64,000 nt of DNA. It comes from Tistrella mobilis KA081020-065. GTDB taxonomy: Bacteria; Pseudomonadota; Alphaproteobacteria; Tistrellales; Tistrellaceae. Below, in pieces: positions 15,238 to 23,447 of the stretch (its first letter is position 1; the number at the start of each line of letters is the position of its first letter). The stretch is from contig NC_017957.2 of the NCBI RefSeq assembly GCF_000264455.2, forward strand, positions 186,001 through 250,000. The letters are read 5' to 3'. The notes below the pieces were generated by a model. That model saw nothing but the letters and a program-made list of their open reading frames with translations, searched no databases and was not told the origin of the DNA. The translations under genes were made by a program, and so were the position numbers.

Positions 15238-15927
15238 TCACCTCCGCCATTCCTCGTCTCTCATCGCATCATCCCCGGGAGACAAAACCCCGTCGCCCCG
15301 TTCGGCCCCGCCTTGCGTCTGAAGCGCCGCCCTCAGCGCCGCATTCTCCGCCTCCAGTTCCGCGATACGGTCCCTAACCGGACGCAGGGCTTCGGTCAGT
15401 TCCGCCTCGGTGAAGCGGGGGGTGATGTATTGGGGGCAGTTCCAGTCGAAGGCCTCCAGATGCAGGCGGATGATGCGCTCGGCCTTTGGGGCCGTGGCGC
15501 CCGGCACCCGGGCGGTCAGTGCCGGATCGGCGTCCAGTGCGACGATCTCGGCCAGGGCATAGATCTTCAGCCGCGCGCGGCGCGGATAATCCATCAGGAA
15601 CAGGCTGACCTTGTCATTCGTCGACAGGTTGCCGACGCTTATGTATTGCCGGTTGCCGCGCTGGTCGGCGAAGGCCAGGCTGCGATCGTCCAGCACGGTC
15701 AGAAACCCTTGGGGTCCGCCGCGGTGCTGAACATAAGGCCAGCCGGTTTCCGAGGTCGTGGCCATGTAGAAACTGTCCCGGCTGGTGATGAAGGCCGCTT
15801 CCTGGTCGGTGAACCGGTCGAACGCCCGGTGTCCCTTGAAATCCTGCCAGAGATGGGCGACGCCCAGCCGGTCCTGCGCCGCCCGCACGGCCGGCGTCAT
15901 CGCGATGTCGAGAAAGCCGTACCCCAT
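15238..15927 (-). CDS. pyridoxamine 5'-phosphate oxidase-family FMN-binding protein
   Basis: The ATG at 15927 follows GGAGGGG. The 229-residue protein carries a PPOX split-barrel domain: SFYMATTSETGWPYVQHRGG, LAFADQRGNRQYISVGNLST, KVSLFLMDYPRRARLKIYA. This arrangement is found in flavin-dependent oxidases/reductases and general stress proteins rather than in PdxH itself. Residues 185-212 (ALRPVRDRIAELEAENAALRAALQ) form a likely coiled-coil tail. It is divergent from a LysR regulator 116 bases away, which probably controls it. Confidence 0.8.
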   Translation of the reverse strand: MGYGFLDIAMTPAVRAAQDRLGVAHLWQDFKGHRAFDRFTDQEAAFITSRDSFYMATTSETGWPYVQHRGGPQGFLTVLDDRSLAFADQRGNRQYISVGNLSTNDKVSLFLMDYPRRARLKIYALAEIVALDADPALTARVPGATAPKAERIIRLHLEAFDWNCPQYITPRFTEAELTEALRPVRDRIAELEAENAALRAALQTQGGAERGDGVLSPGDDAMRDEEWRR

Positions 15928-16043
15928 GGTCTGCCCCTCCTGCTGCGGATGGATTATTCTCTACCAGTCATGAGGTAACAGGCGGCAGGCCGTGCAACAA
16001 TCGGCAGAATACGGCGAGCATCTCCCCGGATTTTGAGGAAATC

Positions 16044-16982
16044 ATGGACCGTCTGGAAGCCATGGCCTTTCTGCTGGACGCGCTGGAGGCCGGCAGTTTC
16101 TCGGCCGCCGCCCGCCGGCTGGGCGTGCCCGTGGCCACGCTGACGCGACGGATCGATCAGCTGGAGCAGGTGACCGGTGCCACCCTGCTGATCCGCACCA
16201 CCCGCCGGCTGGTGCTCACCGATGCCGGGCAGCGCTATGTCGAGGGGGCGCGCCGCATCGTCGCCGAGGTTCGGGATATGGAACGCGAGGCGGCGGGCGA
16301 GTTCATCGAGCCGACCGGCCGGCTGGTGGTCAGCGCGCCGCGCATGTTCGGCCGGCTGCATGTCCAGCCGGTCATACATGAGTTCCTGCGCCGGCATGCG
16401 GCGATTTCGGTGGTGCTGCATCTGTCGGACAGCAATGTCGATCTCGCGGCCGGCGCCGCCGATCTGGCGGTGCGCATCGGCGTGCTGCCCGACAGCAGCC
16501 TGATCGCCACGCATCTCGGCCGCATGCGCATCGTCACCGTCGCCAGCCCGGCCCTGCTCGACCGCCATGGCGAGCCGCACCATCCGGAGGATCTGGCCGG
16601 CATGCCCGGCGTGGTGTTCGACATGCCGCCATCCGACCGCCTGGCGCATGCCCCGGGGCGCAGCCGGGGACAGGATCCGGGACCGCGTGTGGGCACCCGG
16701 CTGATCGTCACCGGCGCCGAAGCGGCGGTGGATGCCGCCGTGGCGGGTGTGGGCGTGGTGCGTCTGCTGCATTATCAGGCAGCGCAGGCCCTGGCGGATG
16801 GCCGGCTGCGCCTCGTCCTGGAGGCATTCGAACCCGAACCGGCCCCCGTGCATGTGCTGCACGCACCGCTCGCCCAGCTGCCGCAGAAGACCCGCTATTT
16901 CATCGATGTCGCCAGCGCCCGGATCCGGGCGTCGGTGCAGGCGCTGGGGCAAACCACGCAGCACACCGCGTGCGAAAACTGA
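16044..16982 (+). CDS. LysR family transcriptional regulator
   Basis: This 312-residue regulator has an N-terminal winged helix (GSFSAAARRLGVPVATLTRR, IDQLEQVTGATLLIRTTRRL) and a periplasmic-binding-like effector domain (GRLVVSAPRMFGRLHVQPVI, DLAVRIGVLPDSSLIATHLG). It belongs to the large CrgA/YafC-like group often found beside oxidoreductases. It is divergent from the PPOX flavoprotein gene, its likely target. The gene ends 9 bases before the convergent AbiEii gene. Confidence 0.87.
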   Translation: MDRLEAMAFLLDALEAGSFSAAARRLGVPVATLTRRIDQLEQVTGATLLIRTTRRLVLTDAGQRYVEGARRIVAEVRDMEREAAGEFIEPTGRLVVSAPRMFGRLHVQPVIHEFLRRHAAISVVLHLSDSNVDLAAGAADLAVRIGVLPDSSLIATHLGRMRIVTVASPALLDRHGEPHHPEDLAGMPGVVFDMPPSDRLAHAPGRSRGQDPGPRVGTRLIVTGAEAAVDAAVAGVGVVRLLHYQAAQALADGRLRLVLEAFEPEPAPVHVLHAPLAQLPQKTRYFIDVASARIRASVQALGQTTQHTACEN

Positions 16983-16991
16983 CGTTGGGCC

Positions 16992-18005
16992 TCAGGGGCT
17001 CCTGTTGGCGCGCGCCTGTATGTCGGCACATCGGGCCATCAGCGTGTCGAACGGTTCTGCATCGTCGAAGAGCAGACCGTCCTCGACCATTCTGGCGTAG
17101 TCCTCTTTCAGGGCCTTCGCAGCGTCCCCCGTCGGCACCAGCTTCAGACCGCCATTGATGGCGGCGTCATAGTCGATCGGTGTCCGATCGGCGGCCTTTT
17201 CAGCAAAGAACATCCCTTTGTGTCGTGCAACACTGCCGGCCAGGTCTCGCTTTGCGAAGGCAGCCTCGGCCAGTCCGGCATCATCCAGCCGGACGATATC
17301 GTGCCAATGTCGCGCGAAGCGATCTCCACGCAGTCGTTCTTGCAGACAGAACACATGGATTGCCGTCGCTTTCTCCCAGAACGTCCGTTCGGCATGCATG
17401 ACGCGGGGGCGCGCTGTGGGAAATGTCAGTTCGGTGATCAGCTCCGAGGCATCGCAGACGACGTCGCGAGAGCTTGCCGGTTCGCCCGTCGAGCGTGCGC
17501 CGAATTCCAGCATGACGCTGGGGGCGACATAGCCCGATCCGGTGCTGGTCGGGTCATAGTCAATGAAGAGCTTCTCGCCGTCGATCCGGACGGTGGCGGC
17601 AAGATCTTCTGCCGTCAATGCGGCCGTGACGATCGGTCCGACGACGGTCTCCACCCAATGTGGCAGTCGTCGGCGGACCTCGGCTGACCAACGCCTCTCC
17701 TCGCTCCGGGTCTTTGGCAGGGCTTCGCCATCTTCGCCTGCCAGATCTGGCGCAATCGCCCGAATGTCGTATGTCAGGTCGACGTCCTCGGAAAACCGGC
17801 GGATGGCTCGATAGACTTTCGACAGCGATGTGCCGCCTTTGAACACCAGATCCGCGCCGAGCGGCGTGGTGTAGAGTGCGTGCAGTGCCCAGACGACCCA
17901 GACATCCTTTTCGAGAAGATGCGCAGGCCGCCCCGACTGTTCTGCCGCGACACCCAGGGCGTCGCGGCGGTCCCGGGTCGACAGCTGCAGAAAACGCTCA
18001 GCCAT
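16992..18005 (-). CDS. abiEii: AbiEii/AbiGii-type nucleotidyltransferase toxin
   Basis: The start at 18005 overlaps the antitoxin stop by 8 bases (ATGGCTGA). The 337-residue protein has the DUF1814 nucleotidyltransferase core: LVFKGGTSLSKVYRAIRRFS then EDVDLTY (the GS/GG...DxD polymerase-beta-like motif), followed by HAERTFWEKATAIHVFCL and ARHWHDIVRLDD. AbiEii family toxins stop growth when the antitoxin is lost, as part of type IV toxin-antitoxin or abortive-infection phage defence. Known relatives transfer nucleotides to tRNA acceptor stems or bind GTP. All core motifs look intact. Confidence 0.85.
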   Translation of the reverse strand: MAERFLQLSTRDRRDALGVAAEQSGRPAHLLEKDVWVVWALHALYTTPLGADLVFKGGTSLSKVYRAIRRFSEDVDLTYDIRAIAPDLAGEDGEALPKTRSEERRWSAEVRRRLPHWVETVVGPIVTAALTAEDLAATVRIDGEKLFIDYDPTSTGSGYVAPSVMLEFGARSTGEPASSRDVVCDASELITELTFPTARPRVMHAERTFWEKATAIHVFCLQERLRGDRFARHWHDIVRLDDAGLAEAAFAKRDLAGSVARHKGMFFAEKAADRTPIDYDAAINGGLKLVPTGDAAKALKEDYARMVEDGLLFDDAEPFDTLMARCADIQARANRSP

Positions 18006-18591
18006 GAGCCACCTTCCCCACATGCTGCGCAAGCCATGTCGGCAGCTGTGGTGCGGCCGCGACCAGTTCGCCGAAGGTGCCGGGCGGCATCTTCCGTTTC
18101 AGGGTTCTGAGGGCCGCTTCCGCTTTCTCCGGGCCGAGCCAGGCCAGCGCCCGGACGGCTTCCCCCGCCGGCCGGTCGGCCAGCACCAGTTGCCAGCGCG
18201 GCGCATGCCGCAGTTCCACCACCTGTTTGCCCAGCTGCATGTTCCGGCTGCGCCCCGAGGTCAGGTAGACCGGCCGGACGGGAACCTGTGTCGTCAGCCC
18301 CAGGGCGTTTGCCGCCGCGGCACCGTTGGAGGCGATGATCTCCCCGTTCCGGGCTGCGACGGCCCGGACCGTCTGTTCCACCGAGGGGGGGCGGGTGCCG
18401 AACCGGCTGACGACGGGATGAAGATAAATGCCCCGACTGGCGCGGATCAGACGACCCCGGGCGGCCAGGCGCGACAGAGCCTGGTCCACCGCTGCCCGAT
18501 TTCCGAGATGAAGCAGGCTTTTGGCGGATACGGGGGTGCCTTCGGGCAAGCCCGCTGCATGGGCCAGAATGCGTTCGCTCAGCTGGGTCAT
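17998..18591 (-). CDS. abiEi: AbiEi-type antitoxin, winged-helix protein (DUF6088-like)
   Basis: The start at 18591 follows AGGAGG on the minus strand; the open frame runs further upstream without a ribosome-binding site. The 197-residue protein has an N-terminal winged helix (GNRAAVDQALSRLAARGRLI, RASRGIYLHPVVSRFG) and a C-terminal antitoxin domain (NGAAAANALGLTTQVPVRPV, YLTSGRSRNMQLG). Antitoxins of this group bind inverted repeats in their own promoter; a 9-bp-arm dyad lies 12 bases upstream of the start. It is coupled to the toxin gene by an 8-base overlap. Confidence 0.85.
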   Translation of the reverse strand: MTQLSERILAHAAGLPEGTPVSAKSLLHLGNRAAVDQALSRLAARGRLIRASRGIYLHPVVSRFGTRPPSVEQTVRAVAARNGEIIASNGAAAANALGLTTQVPVRPVYLTSGRSRNMQLGKQVVELRHAPRWQLVLADRPAGEAVRALAWLGPEKAEAALRTLKRKMPPGTFGELVAAAPQLPTWLAQHVGKVAHG

Positions 18592-18602
18592 GACGTGCCT
18601 CC

Positions 18603-18630
18603 TGTCAGAAAAATAGGCAAGTTTCTGACA
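18603..18630. promoter_or_regulatory. inverted repeat, likely AbiEi operator
   Basis: TGTCAGAAA (18603-18611) and TTTCTGACA (18622-18630) are exact reverse complements with a 10-base spacer, immediately upstream of abiEi. This fits the autoregulation known for AbiEi antitoxins. Confidence 0.65.
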
Positions 18631-18663
18631 AAATGCAAAAGGCACGCCCGGCGCCCACCCCGG

Positions 18664-18700
18664 AAAAAACACCGCCGCAACCCGAAGGCTGCGGCGGTGT
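18664..18700 (-). terminator. rho-independent terminator of the cyd operon
   Basis: On the minus strand an 11-bp perfect stem (18690-18700 with 18669-18679) is followed by a run of six T residues (complement of A at 18664-18669). It lies 34 bases after the cydX stop. Confidence 0.85.
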
Positions 18701-18733
18701 CTGATCGTCCGACGGTGCGGGCAGGGCAGGCGG

Positions 18734-18841
18734 TTACGGCTGCCCTTCGGCCGCATCCTCTTTCATCTCGAACCACATCGCGTTCAGCACGGCGAAGGCG
18801 CAGGCGAGCGGCAGGCCGAGCAGCCAGGCGAAGTACCACAT
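18734..18841 (-). CDS. cydX: cytochrome bd oxidase small subunit CydX
   Basis: This 35-residue gene (MWYFAWLLGLPLACAFAVLN, then AMWFEMKEDAAEGQP) has an AAGGAG site 8 bases upstream. It matches the CydX/YbgT signature MWYFAWxLG...CAFAV with one membrane helix and a charged C-terminus. CydX binds CydA and stabilises the haem groups of cytochrome bd quinol oxidase. It lies 28 bases after cydB and is followed by a strong terminator, so it is the last gene of the operon. Genes of this size are often missed. Confidence 0.93.
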   Translation of the reverse strand: MWYFAWLLGLPLACAFAVLNAMWFEMKEDAAEGQP

Positions 18842-18869
18842 GGGGTTGTCTCCTTCGTGATGCTTGCGA

Positions 18870-20024
18870 TCAATAGTAGTGGCCGGCTTCGTCGCGGATC
18901 GCCTCTTCTTCCACCTTTCCCCACATGATGCGGTAGGCCCAGGCGGTATAGGCCAGGATCAGCGGCAGGAAGATCACGGTCACGACCAGCATGATGAACA
19001 GGGTGAGGTGCGAGGACGACGCGTCCCAGACCGTGAGGCTGGAGCGCGGGTCGATGGAGGAGGGCAGGATGAAGGGGAACATCGAGAGCCCGACCGTCGA
19101 GATCACCCCGAAGATCGACAGCCCCGAGGCGATGATCGAGAGGCCCCGGATCCGGGCACGAAGCCCGATCAGGGTGACGGCGGCGCCCGCAAAGCCCAGC
19201 ACCGGCGCGATCAGCATCCAGGGGTTGTTGGCGTAGTTGACGAACCAGGCGCCGTCGCCATGGACGACGTCCTTGAGCAGCGGGTTCGACGGGCCGTCGG
19301 CGGCCATCGGTGCCGCCAGCGCATAGCCGTCCACCCAGTTGGCCAGTGCCAGCCCGCCCAGGGCAAAGAGGGCGATGGTGGCGACGGCGGCGACGGTGCC
19401 GAAATTCCGCGCCCGTTCACCCACCACGCCGCCGGCCTTCAGGGTCAGCCAGACCGCGCCGTGCATGGCCAGCATGGCCACCGACATCAGCCCGCAGAGC
19501 AGGGCGAAGGGGTTGAGCAGGCCGAAGAAGCTGCCCTCATAGAAGGCGCGGAGCGTGTCGTCGAGCCGGAAGGGCACCCCCTGGAGCACATTGCCGACCG
19601 CGACACCGAAGATCAGCGCGGGCACGAAGCCGCCCACGAACAGCGCCCAGTCCCAGGACGACCGCCAGCGGGCCTCGATCCGCTTGGAGCGGTATTTGAA
19701 CGCCACCGGCCGCAGGATCAGGGCCGCCAGCACCACGAACATGGCGAGGTAGAAGCCCGAGAACGAGACCGCGTAGAGCGGCGGCCAGGCGGCGAAGATG
19801 GCGCCGCCGCCCAGGATGAACCAGACCTGGTTGCCTTCCCAGACCGGGCCGATCGTGTTGATGGCGACGCGGCGCTCCACATCGGTCTTCGCCACGAAGG
19901 GCAGCAGCAGGCCGACGCCCATGTCGAAGCCGTCGGTGGCGGCGAAGCCGATCAGCAGGATGCCGAGCAGCCCCCACCAGATCAGGCGCAGCGTGCCGTA
20001 GTCGATAAGCTCATGCAGGATCAT
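18870..20024 (-). CDS. cydB: cytochrome bd quinol oxidase subunit II
   Basis: The protein has 384 residues, the usual length of CydB, with about eight to nine membrane helices. The N-terminus (LIWWGLLGILLIGFAATDGF, DMGVGLLLPFV) and the GPVWEGNQVWFILGGGAIFA segment are diagnostic. CydB binds no catalytic haem but completes the oxidase that reduces oxygen to water with quinol electrons under low oxygen or stress. GGAG precedes the start. It follows cydA by 6 bases and precedes cydX. Confidence 0.95.
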   Translation of the reverse strand: MILHELIDYGTLRLIWWGLLGILLIGFAATDGFDMGVGLLLPFVAKTDVERRVAINTIGPVWEGNQVWFILGGGAIFAAWPPLYAVSFSGFYLAMFVVLAALILRPVAFKYRSKRIEARWRSSWDWALFVGGFVPALIFGVAVGNVLQGVPFRLDDTLRAFYEGSFFGLLNPFALLCGLMSVAMLAMHGAVWLTLKAGGVVGERARNFGTVAAVATIALFALGGLALANWVDGYALAAPMAADGPSNPLLKDVVHGDGAWFVNYANNPWMLIAPVLGFAGAAVTLIGLRARIRGLSIIASGLSIFGVISTVGLSMFPFILPSSIDPRSSLTVWDASSSHLTLFIMLVVTVIFLPLILAYTAWAYRIMWGKVEEEAIRDEAGHYY

Positions 20025-20030
20025 GGCTGG

Positions 20031-21644
20031 TCACTCCGCCGGGAAGGGCCGGGCGGCGCCACCTGCGGCAGGCAGATGCGTCGCAGAGGGGGGCGTCGAG
20101 GGCGGGACAGGGTCGTGATCGGGCTGCGGCCCCTTGCGGATGGCGCGGAGCATCAGCCCCATCTCGATCACGAACAGCACGCTGTAGAACAGGGTGAAGC
20201 CGGCGATGGTCAGCAGAAGTTCACCCGCCCCCAGGCTGGACACCGCCATGGCCGTGGGCAGCACGCCTTCGATGATCCAGGGCTGACGGCCGACTTCGGC
20301 CACGATCCAGCCCATTTCGGCCGCGATCCAGGGCAACGGGATCGCCAGCACCGCGATCTTCAGCAGCCAGCGCTGTTCCCCCAGCCGGTTGCGGGCCGAC
20401 TGCCAGAAGAACACGCCGGTCAGCAGGATGAAGAAGAAGCCGAGCCCGACCATGATCCGGAAGGCCCAGAACAGCGTCGGCACATGCGGCACCAGATCCC
20501 AGGCGGCCTGGTCGATCTGGGCGTCGGTGGCAAGCCGCGGGTCGTCGACATAGCGCATCAGCAGCAGGGCATGGCCCATATTGCCGCCATTGGCCTCGAA
20601 GGCCTCGCGCACCTCGGGGCCGACCGCCTCGATGCTGCGGGCGGCACGGATCTTCTGCAGCGCGTCATAGGCGATGATGCCGCTCCGGATCCGCTCCTTG
20701 CCTTTTTCGACCAGATCGTTGATCCCGGGCACTTCGGTGTCGAGCGAGCGGGTGGCGATCAGCCCCAGCGCATAGGGGATGGTGATCACGTGATGGGTCT
20801 CGCGCCCCTCCTGATCGGGGAAGCCGAGCGCCGTGAAGCCGGCCGGGGCCGCCTCCGTCTCCCACATGCCTTCCATCGCCGCCAGCTTCATGCGCTGGTG
20901 TTCGGTCGCCATGTAGCCGCTCTCGTCGCCCAGCACCACCACCGACAGCGAGGACAGCAGGCCGAACGAGGCCGCCACCGCCATCGAGCGCTTGGCGAGC
21001 AGCACGTGCCGCCCCTTCAGCATGTACCAGGCCGAGACGCCGAGCACGAAGATCGCCGCGGTCACATAGCCGGCCGAGACGGTGTGCACGAACTTGGCCT
21101 GGGCGACCGGGTTGAACAGCACCTCGAAGAAGTTGTCGACCTCCATCCGCATGGTCGCGGGGTTGAAGGCGGCGCCCACCGGGTTCTGCATCCAGCCATT
21201 GGCGATCAGGATCCAGAGTGCCGAGAAGTTCGACCCGATCGCCACCGCCCAGGTGGCGCAGAGGTGCTGAACCTTCGTCATCCGGTCCCAGCCGAAGAAG
21301 AACAGGCCGACGAAGGTGGCTTCCAGGAAGAAGGCCATCAGCCCTTCGATCGCCAGCGGCGCGCCGAAGATGTCGCCGACATAATGGCTGTAATAGCTCC
21401 AGTTCATGCCAAACTGGAACTCCATGGTGATGCCGGTCGCGACCCCGAGCACGAAGTTGATGCCGAACAGCGTGCCCCAGAATTTGGTCATCTGGCGCCA
21501 GATCGCGCGGCCGGTCATCACATAGACCGTTTCCATGATCGCGATCACGACTGACAGGCCCAAGGTCAAGGGCACGAAGAGGAAGTGATAAAGGGCGGTC
21601 AGGGCGAATTGCAGCCGTGACAGCGATACGACGTCCAGTTCCAT
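20031..21644 (-). CDS. cydA: cytochrome bd quinol oxidase subunit I
   Basis: I start it at the ATG at 21644 (MELDVVSLSRLQFALTALYH), giving 537 residues; 15 further upstream codons are open but unlike the family. It contains the high-spin haem ligand region (His 20 in ALYHFLF), TGITMEFQFGMNWSYYSHYVG, a second conserved His (AKFVHTVSAGY), and the quinol-site WIVAEVGRQPW. The loop between helices VI and VII is of the short type. The tail after residue ~505 is Pro/Asp-rich. In the 87 bases between cydC and cydA a small hairpin (21699-21714, CGGACG-ATAC-CGTCCG) could modulate read-through. Confidence 0.95.
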   Translation of the reverse strand: MELDVVSLSRLQFALTALYHFLFVPLTLGLSVVIAIMETVYVMTGRAIWRQMTKFWGTLFGINFVLGVATGITMEFQFGMNWSYYSHYVGDIFGAPLAIEGLMAFFLEATFVGLFFFGWDRMTKVQHLCATWAVAIGSNFSALWILIANGWMQNPVGAAFNPATMRMEVDNFFEVLFNPVAQAKFVHTVSAGYVTAAIFVLGVSAWYMLKGRHVLLAKRSMAVAASFGLLSSLSVVVLGDESGYMATEHQRMKLAAMEGMWETEAAPAGFTALGFPDQEGRETHHVITIPYALGLIATRSLDTEVPGINDLVEKGKERIRSGIIAYDALQKIRAARSIEAVGPEVREAFEANGGNMGHALLLMRYVDDPRLATDAQIDQAAWDLVPHVPTLFWAFRIMVGLGFFFILLTGVFFWQSARNRLGEQRWLLKIAVLAIPLPWIAAEMGWIVAEVGRQPWIIEGVLPTAMAVSSLGAGELLLTIAGFTLFYSVLFVIEMGLMLRAIRKGPQPDHDPVPPSTPPSATHLPAAGGAARPFPAE

Positions 21645-21731
21645 TCGAACAACTCCCGCCGGCCGGACCGGCATTATCCTTGGCCGCATCCCCGGGGGCG
21701 GACGATACCGTCCGGGGTGGTGCGGCTGTCG

Positions 21732-23447
21732 TCAATCCGGGCGGAGCCTGTCGAGCGCCGCCTGGAATGCCGTCTCACCACGCCTGAGATCGCCGGTGAT
21801 CCGACCGTCTTCCAGGATCAGAAGCCGGTCGGCCAGGGCGGCCTCCCGCCGCAGATGCGTGACGACGAGTATCGTCTGCGTCTGCGGCAATTCCTTGACC
21901 GTTGTCAAAACGTCAGCGGCCGTCCGGGCGTCCAGCCCGTCGGTCGGCTCGTCGAGCAGCAGCAGCGGCGCGTCACGCAGGAAGATGCGCGCCAGCGCCA
22001 TCCGCCGCCGCTGCCCGGAAGAGAGCCCTTCTCCGCCCTCTCCCAGACGCTGGCCGAGCCCCGCCTTGTGGTCGCGGACAAGCTGCCCCAGCCCCGCGCG
22101 GTCGAGTGCGGCCAGCATGCGGTCTGATGTCGCAGCCGGGTCGGCCAGCAGCAGATTGCCGGCCAGATCATCGGCGAACAGCTCGGTCGCCTGGCCGAGC
22201 AGGCTGTGCGGCAGCGCCCGGATCCGGCCCCGATCGGGCCGGCGTTCGCCCGCGATCAGCTCGACCAGGGTCGATTTGCCGGCACCGCTCGGCCCCAGCA
22301 GCGCCACCCGCTCGCCGCGGGCGAGCGCAAGCGACAGCCCGTCGAAGAGCGGCGCGGTGGCACCTTCATGGGCGAAGCGCAGATCCTCGATCACCAGCGC
22401 CGAGGGTGCCGGCGGCGGATCGGCCGCGGGCAGGGGCGGTGCGGGTTCAGGCGTGAGCATGGGCAAAAGCCGGCGCGCCGCGATGACCGTGCGGCCCAGG
22501 TCGAGCACGCCGCGGCGCAGCGCCGCGAAAGGTTCCATCAGTGCCAGCGACACCAGCACCACCAGCGCCGCCTGCGGCACCGTCGCGATGCCGGCCTGGA
22601 CCAGCCCGCCCGCCGCGGCAAGGCTGCCGGCCAGCAGCAGCGCGCTCGCCGCACCGAAGCCGGCGGCGGCGGTGGTGTCCAGCCGGTTCAGCCGGTCGTC
22701 GGCCAGGGCCAGCCGGGTTTCGGCGTCGGCGGCATGGTCGCGCGCGGCCGCGATCCGCCCGGTCATCAGATGGTCGGTCTGGCCCGCCACCAGATCGACC
22801 GTGCGCATGCGCAGGGCTTCGAGCGCCGCCGCCCGCCGCCGGGCCGGCCGGTCGGCGGCCCGGGCCAGCGCGAGCGGCAGGGCGATGCCGGTGACCGCCA
22901 CCCCCAACCCCACCCCGACCCCAAGCCGGGTATCGATCAGCGCGAGCGCGAGCGCCGCAAGTGCTGCGGTGATCACGGCCGCCGCCGCCGGCAGCAGCAC
23001 CCGCAGATAAAGATTGTCGAGGGCATCCACCTCCACCGTCAGCCGGTGGAGCAGTCTTGCCGGCCGGGCCTTCAGCGCCCGGGCGCGATCGGGGCCGGCA
23101 TGGGCGCGGAACAGCCGCTCGCGCAATTCGGCCAGCAGGCCCAGCGTCGCGTCATGGCTCACCAGCCGCTCGCCATAGCGGCCGCCGGTGCGCAGCAGCG
23201 CCAGCATGCGGATGCCCGCCGCCGGCCGGAACACGTCAAAGGCGAGTGCGGTTGCAGCGGCACTTCCTGCGGCTGCGGTGGCGGTGATGAACCAGCCCGA
23301 GAGCCCAAGCAGCGCCACCCCGGCCAGCACGGTCAGCGCCGCCAGCGCGATGCCGCCCAGCAGCGGCTTGCGGCGCATGCGGAAGAACAGCGCCGCGGTG
23401 TCGGCGAGCGCCCGCATTCTGCCCTGTCCGTGCCGTGTCCGGTTCAT
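21732..23447 (-). CDS. cydC: cysteine/glutathione ABC exporter subunit CydC
   Basis: This 571-residue protein is a half-transporter with six N-terminal helices and a C-terminal ATPase. Walker A is GPSGAGKSTLVELI, the signature is LSSGQRRRMALARI and Walker B is LLLLDEPTDGLD. With CydD it exports cysteine and glutathione to the periplasm, which is needed for cytochrome bd assembly. The 4-base overlap with cydD (23444-23447) and its place before cydA settle its identity against other exporters such as those for lipids. Confidence 0.92.
   Translation of the reverse strand: MNRTRHGQGRMRALADTAALFFRMRRKPLLGGIALAALTVLAGVALLGLSGWFITATAAAGSAAATALAFDVFRPAAGIRMLALLRTGGRYGERLVSHDATLGLLAELRERLFRAHAGPDRARALKARPARLLHRLTVEVDALDNLYLRVLLPAAAAVITAALAALALALIDTRLGVGVGLGVAVTGIALPLALARAADRPARRRAAALEALRMRTVDLVAGQTDHLMTGRIAAARDHAADAETRLALADDRLNRLDTTAAAGFGAASALLLAGSLAAAGGLVQAGIATVPQAALVVLVSLALMEPFAALRRGVLDLGRTVIAARRLLPMLTPEPAPPLPAADPPPAPSALVIEDLRFAHEGATAPLFDGLSLALARGERVALLGPSGAGKSTLVELIAGERRPDRGRIRALPHSLLGQATELFADDLAGNLLLADPAATSDRMLAALDRAGLGQLVRDHKAGLGQRLGEGGEGLSSGQRRRMALARIFLRDAPLLLLDEPTDGLDARTAADVLTTVKELPQTQTILVVTHLRREAALADRLLILEDGRITGDLRRGETAFQAALDRLRPD

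Noticed and set aside
18864-21554. 896-residue open frame on the plus strand
   Set aside because: It is the antisense shadow of cydB and cydA, His/Gln/Asp/Arg-rich with no domain, and open only because stops are rare in GC-rich DNA.
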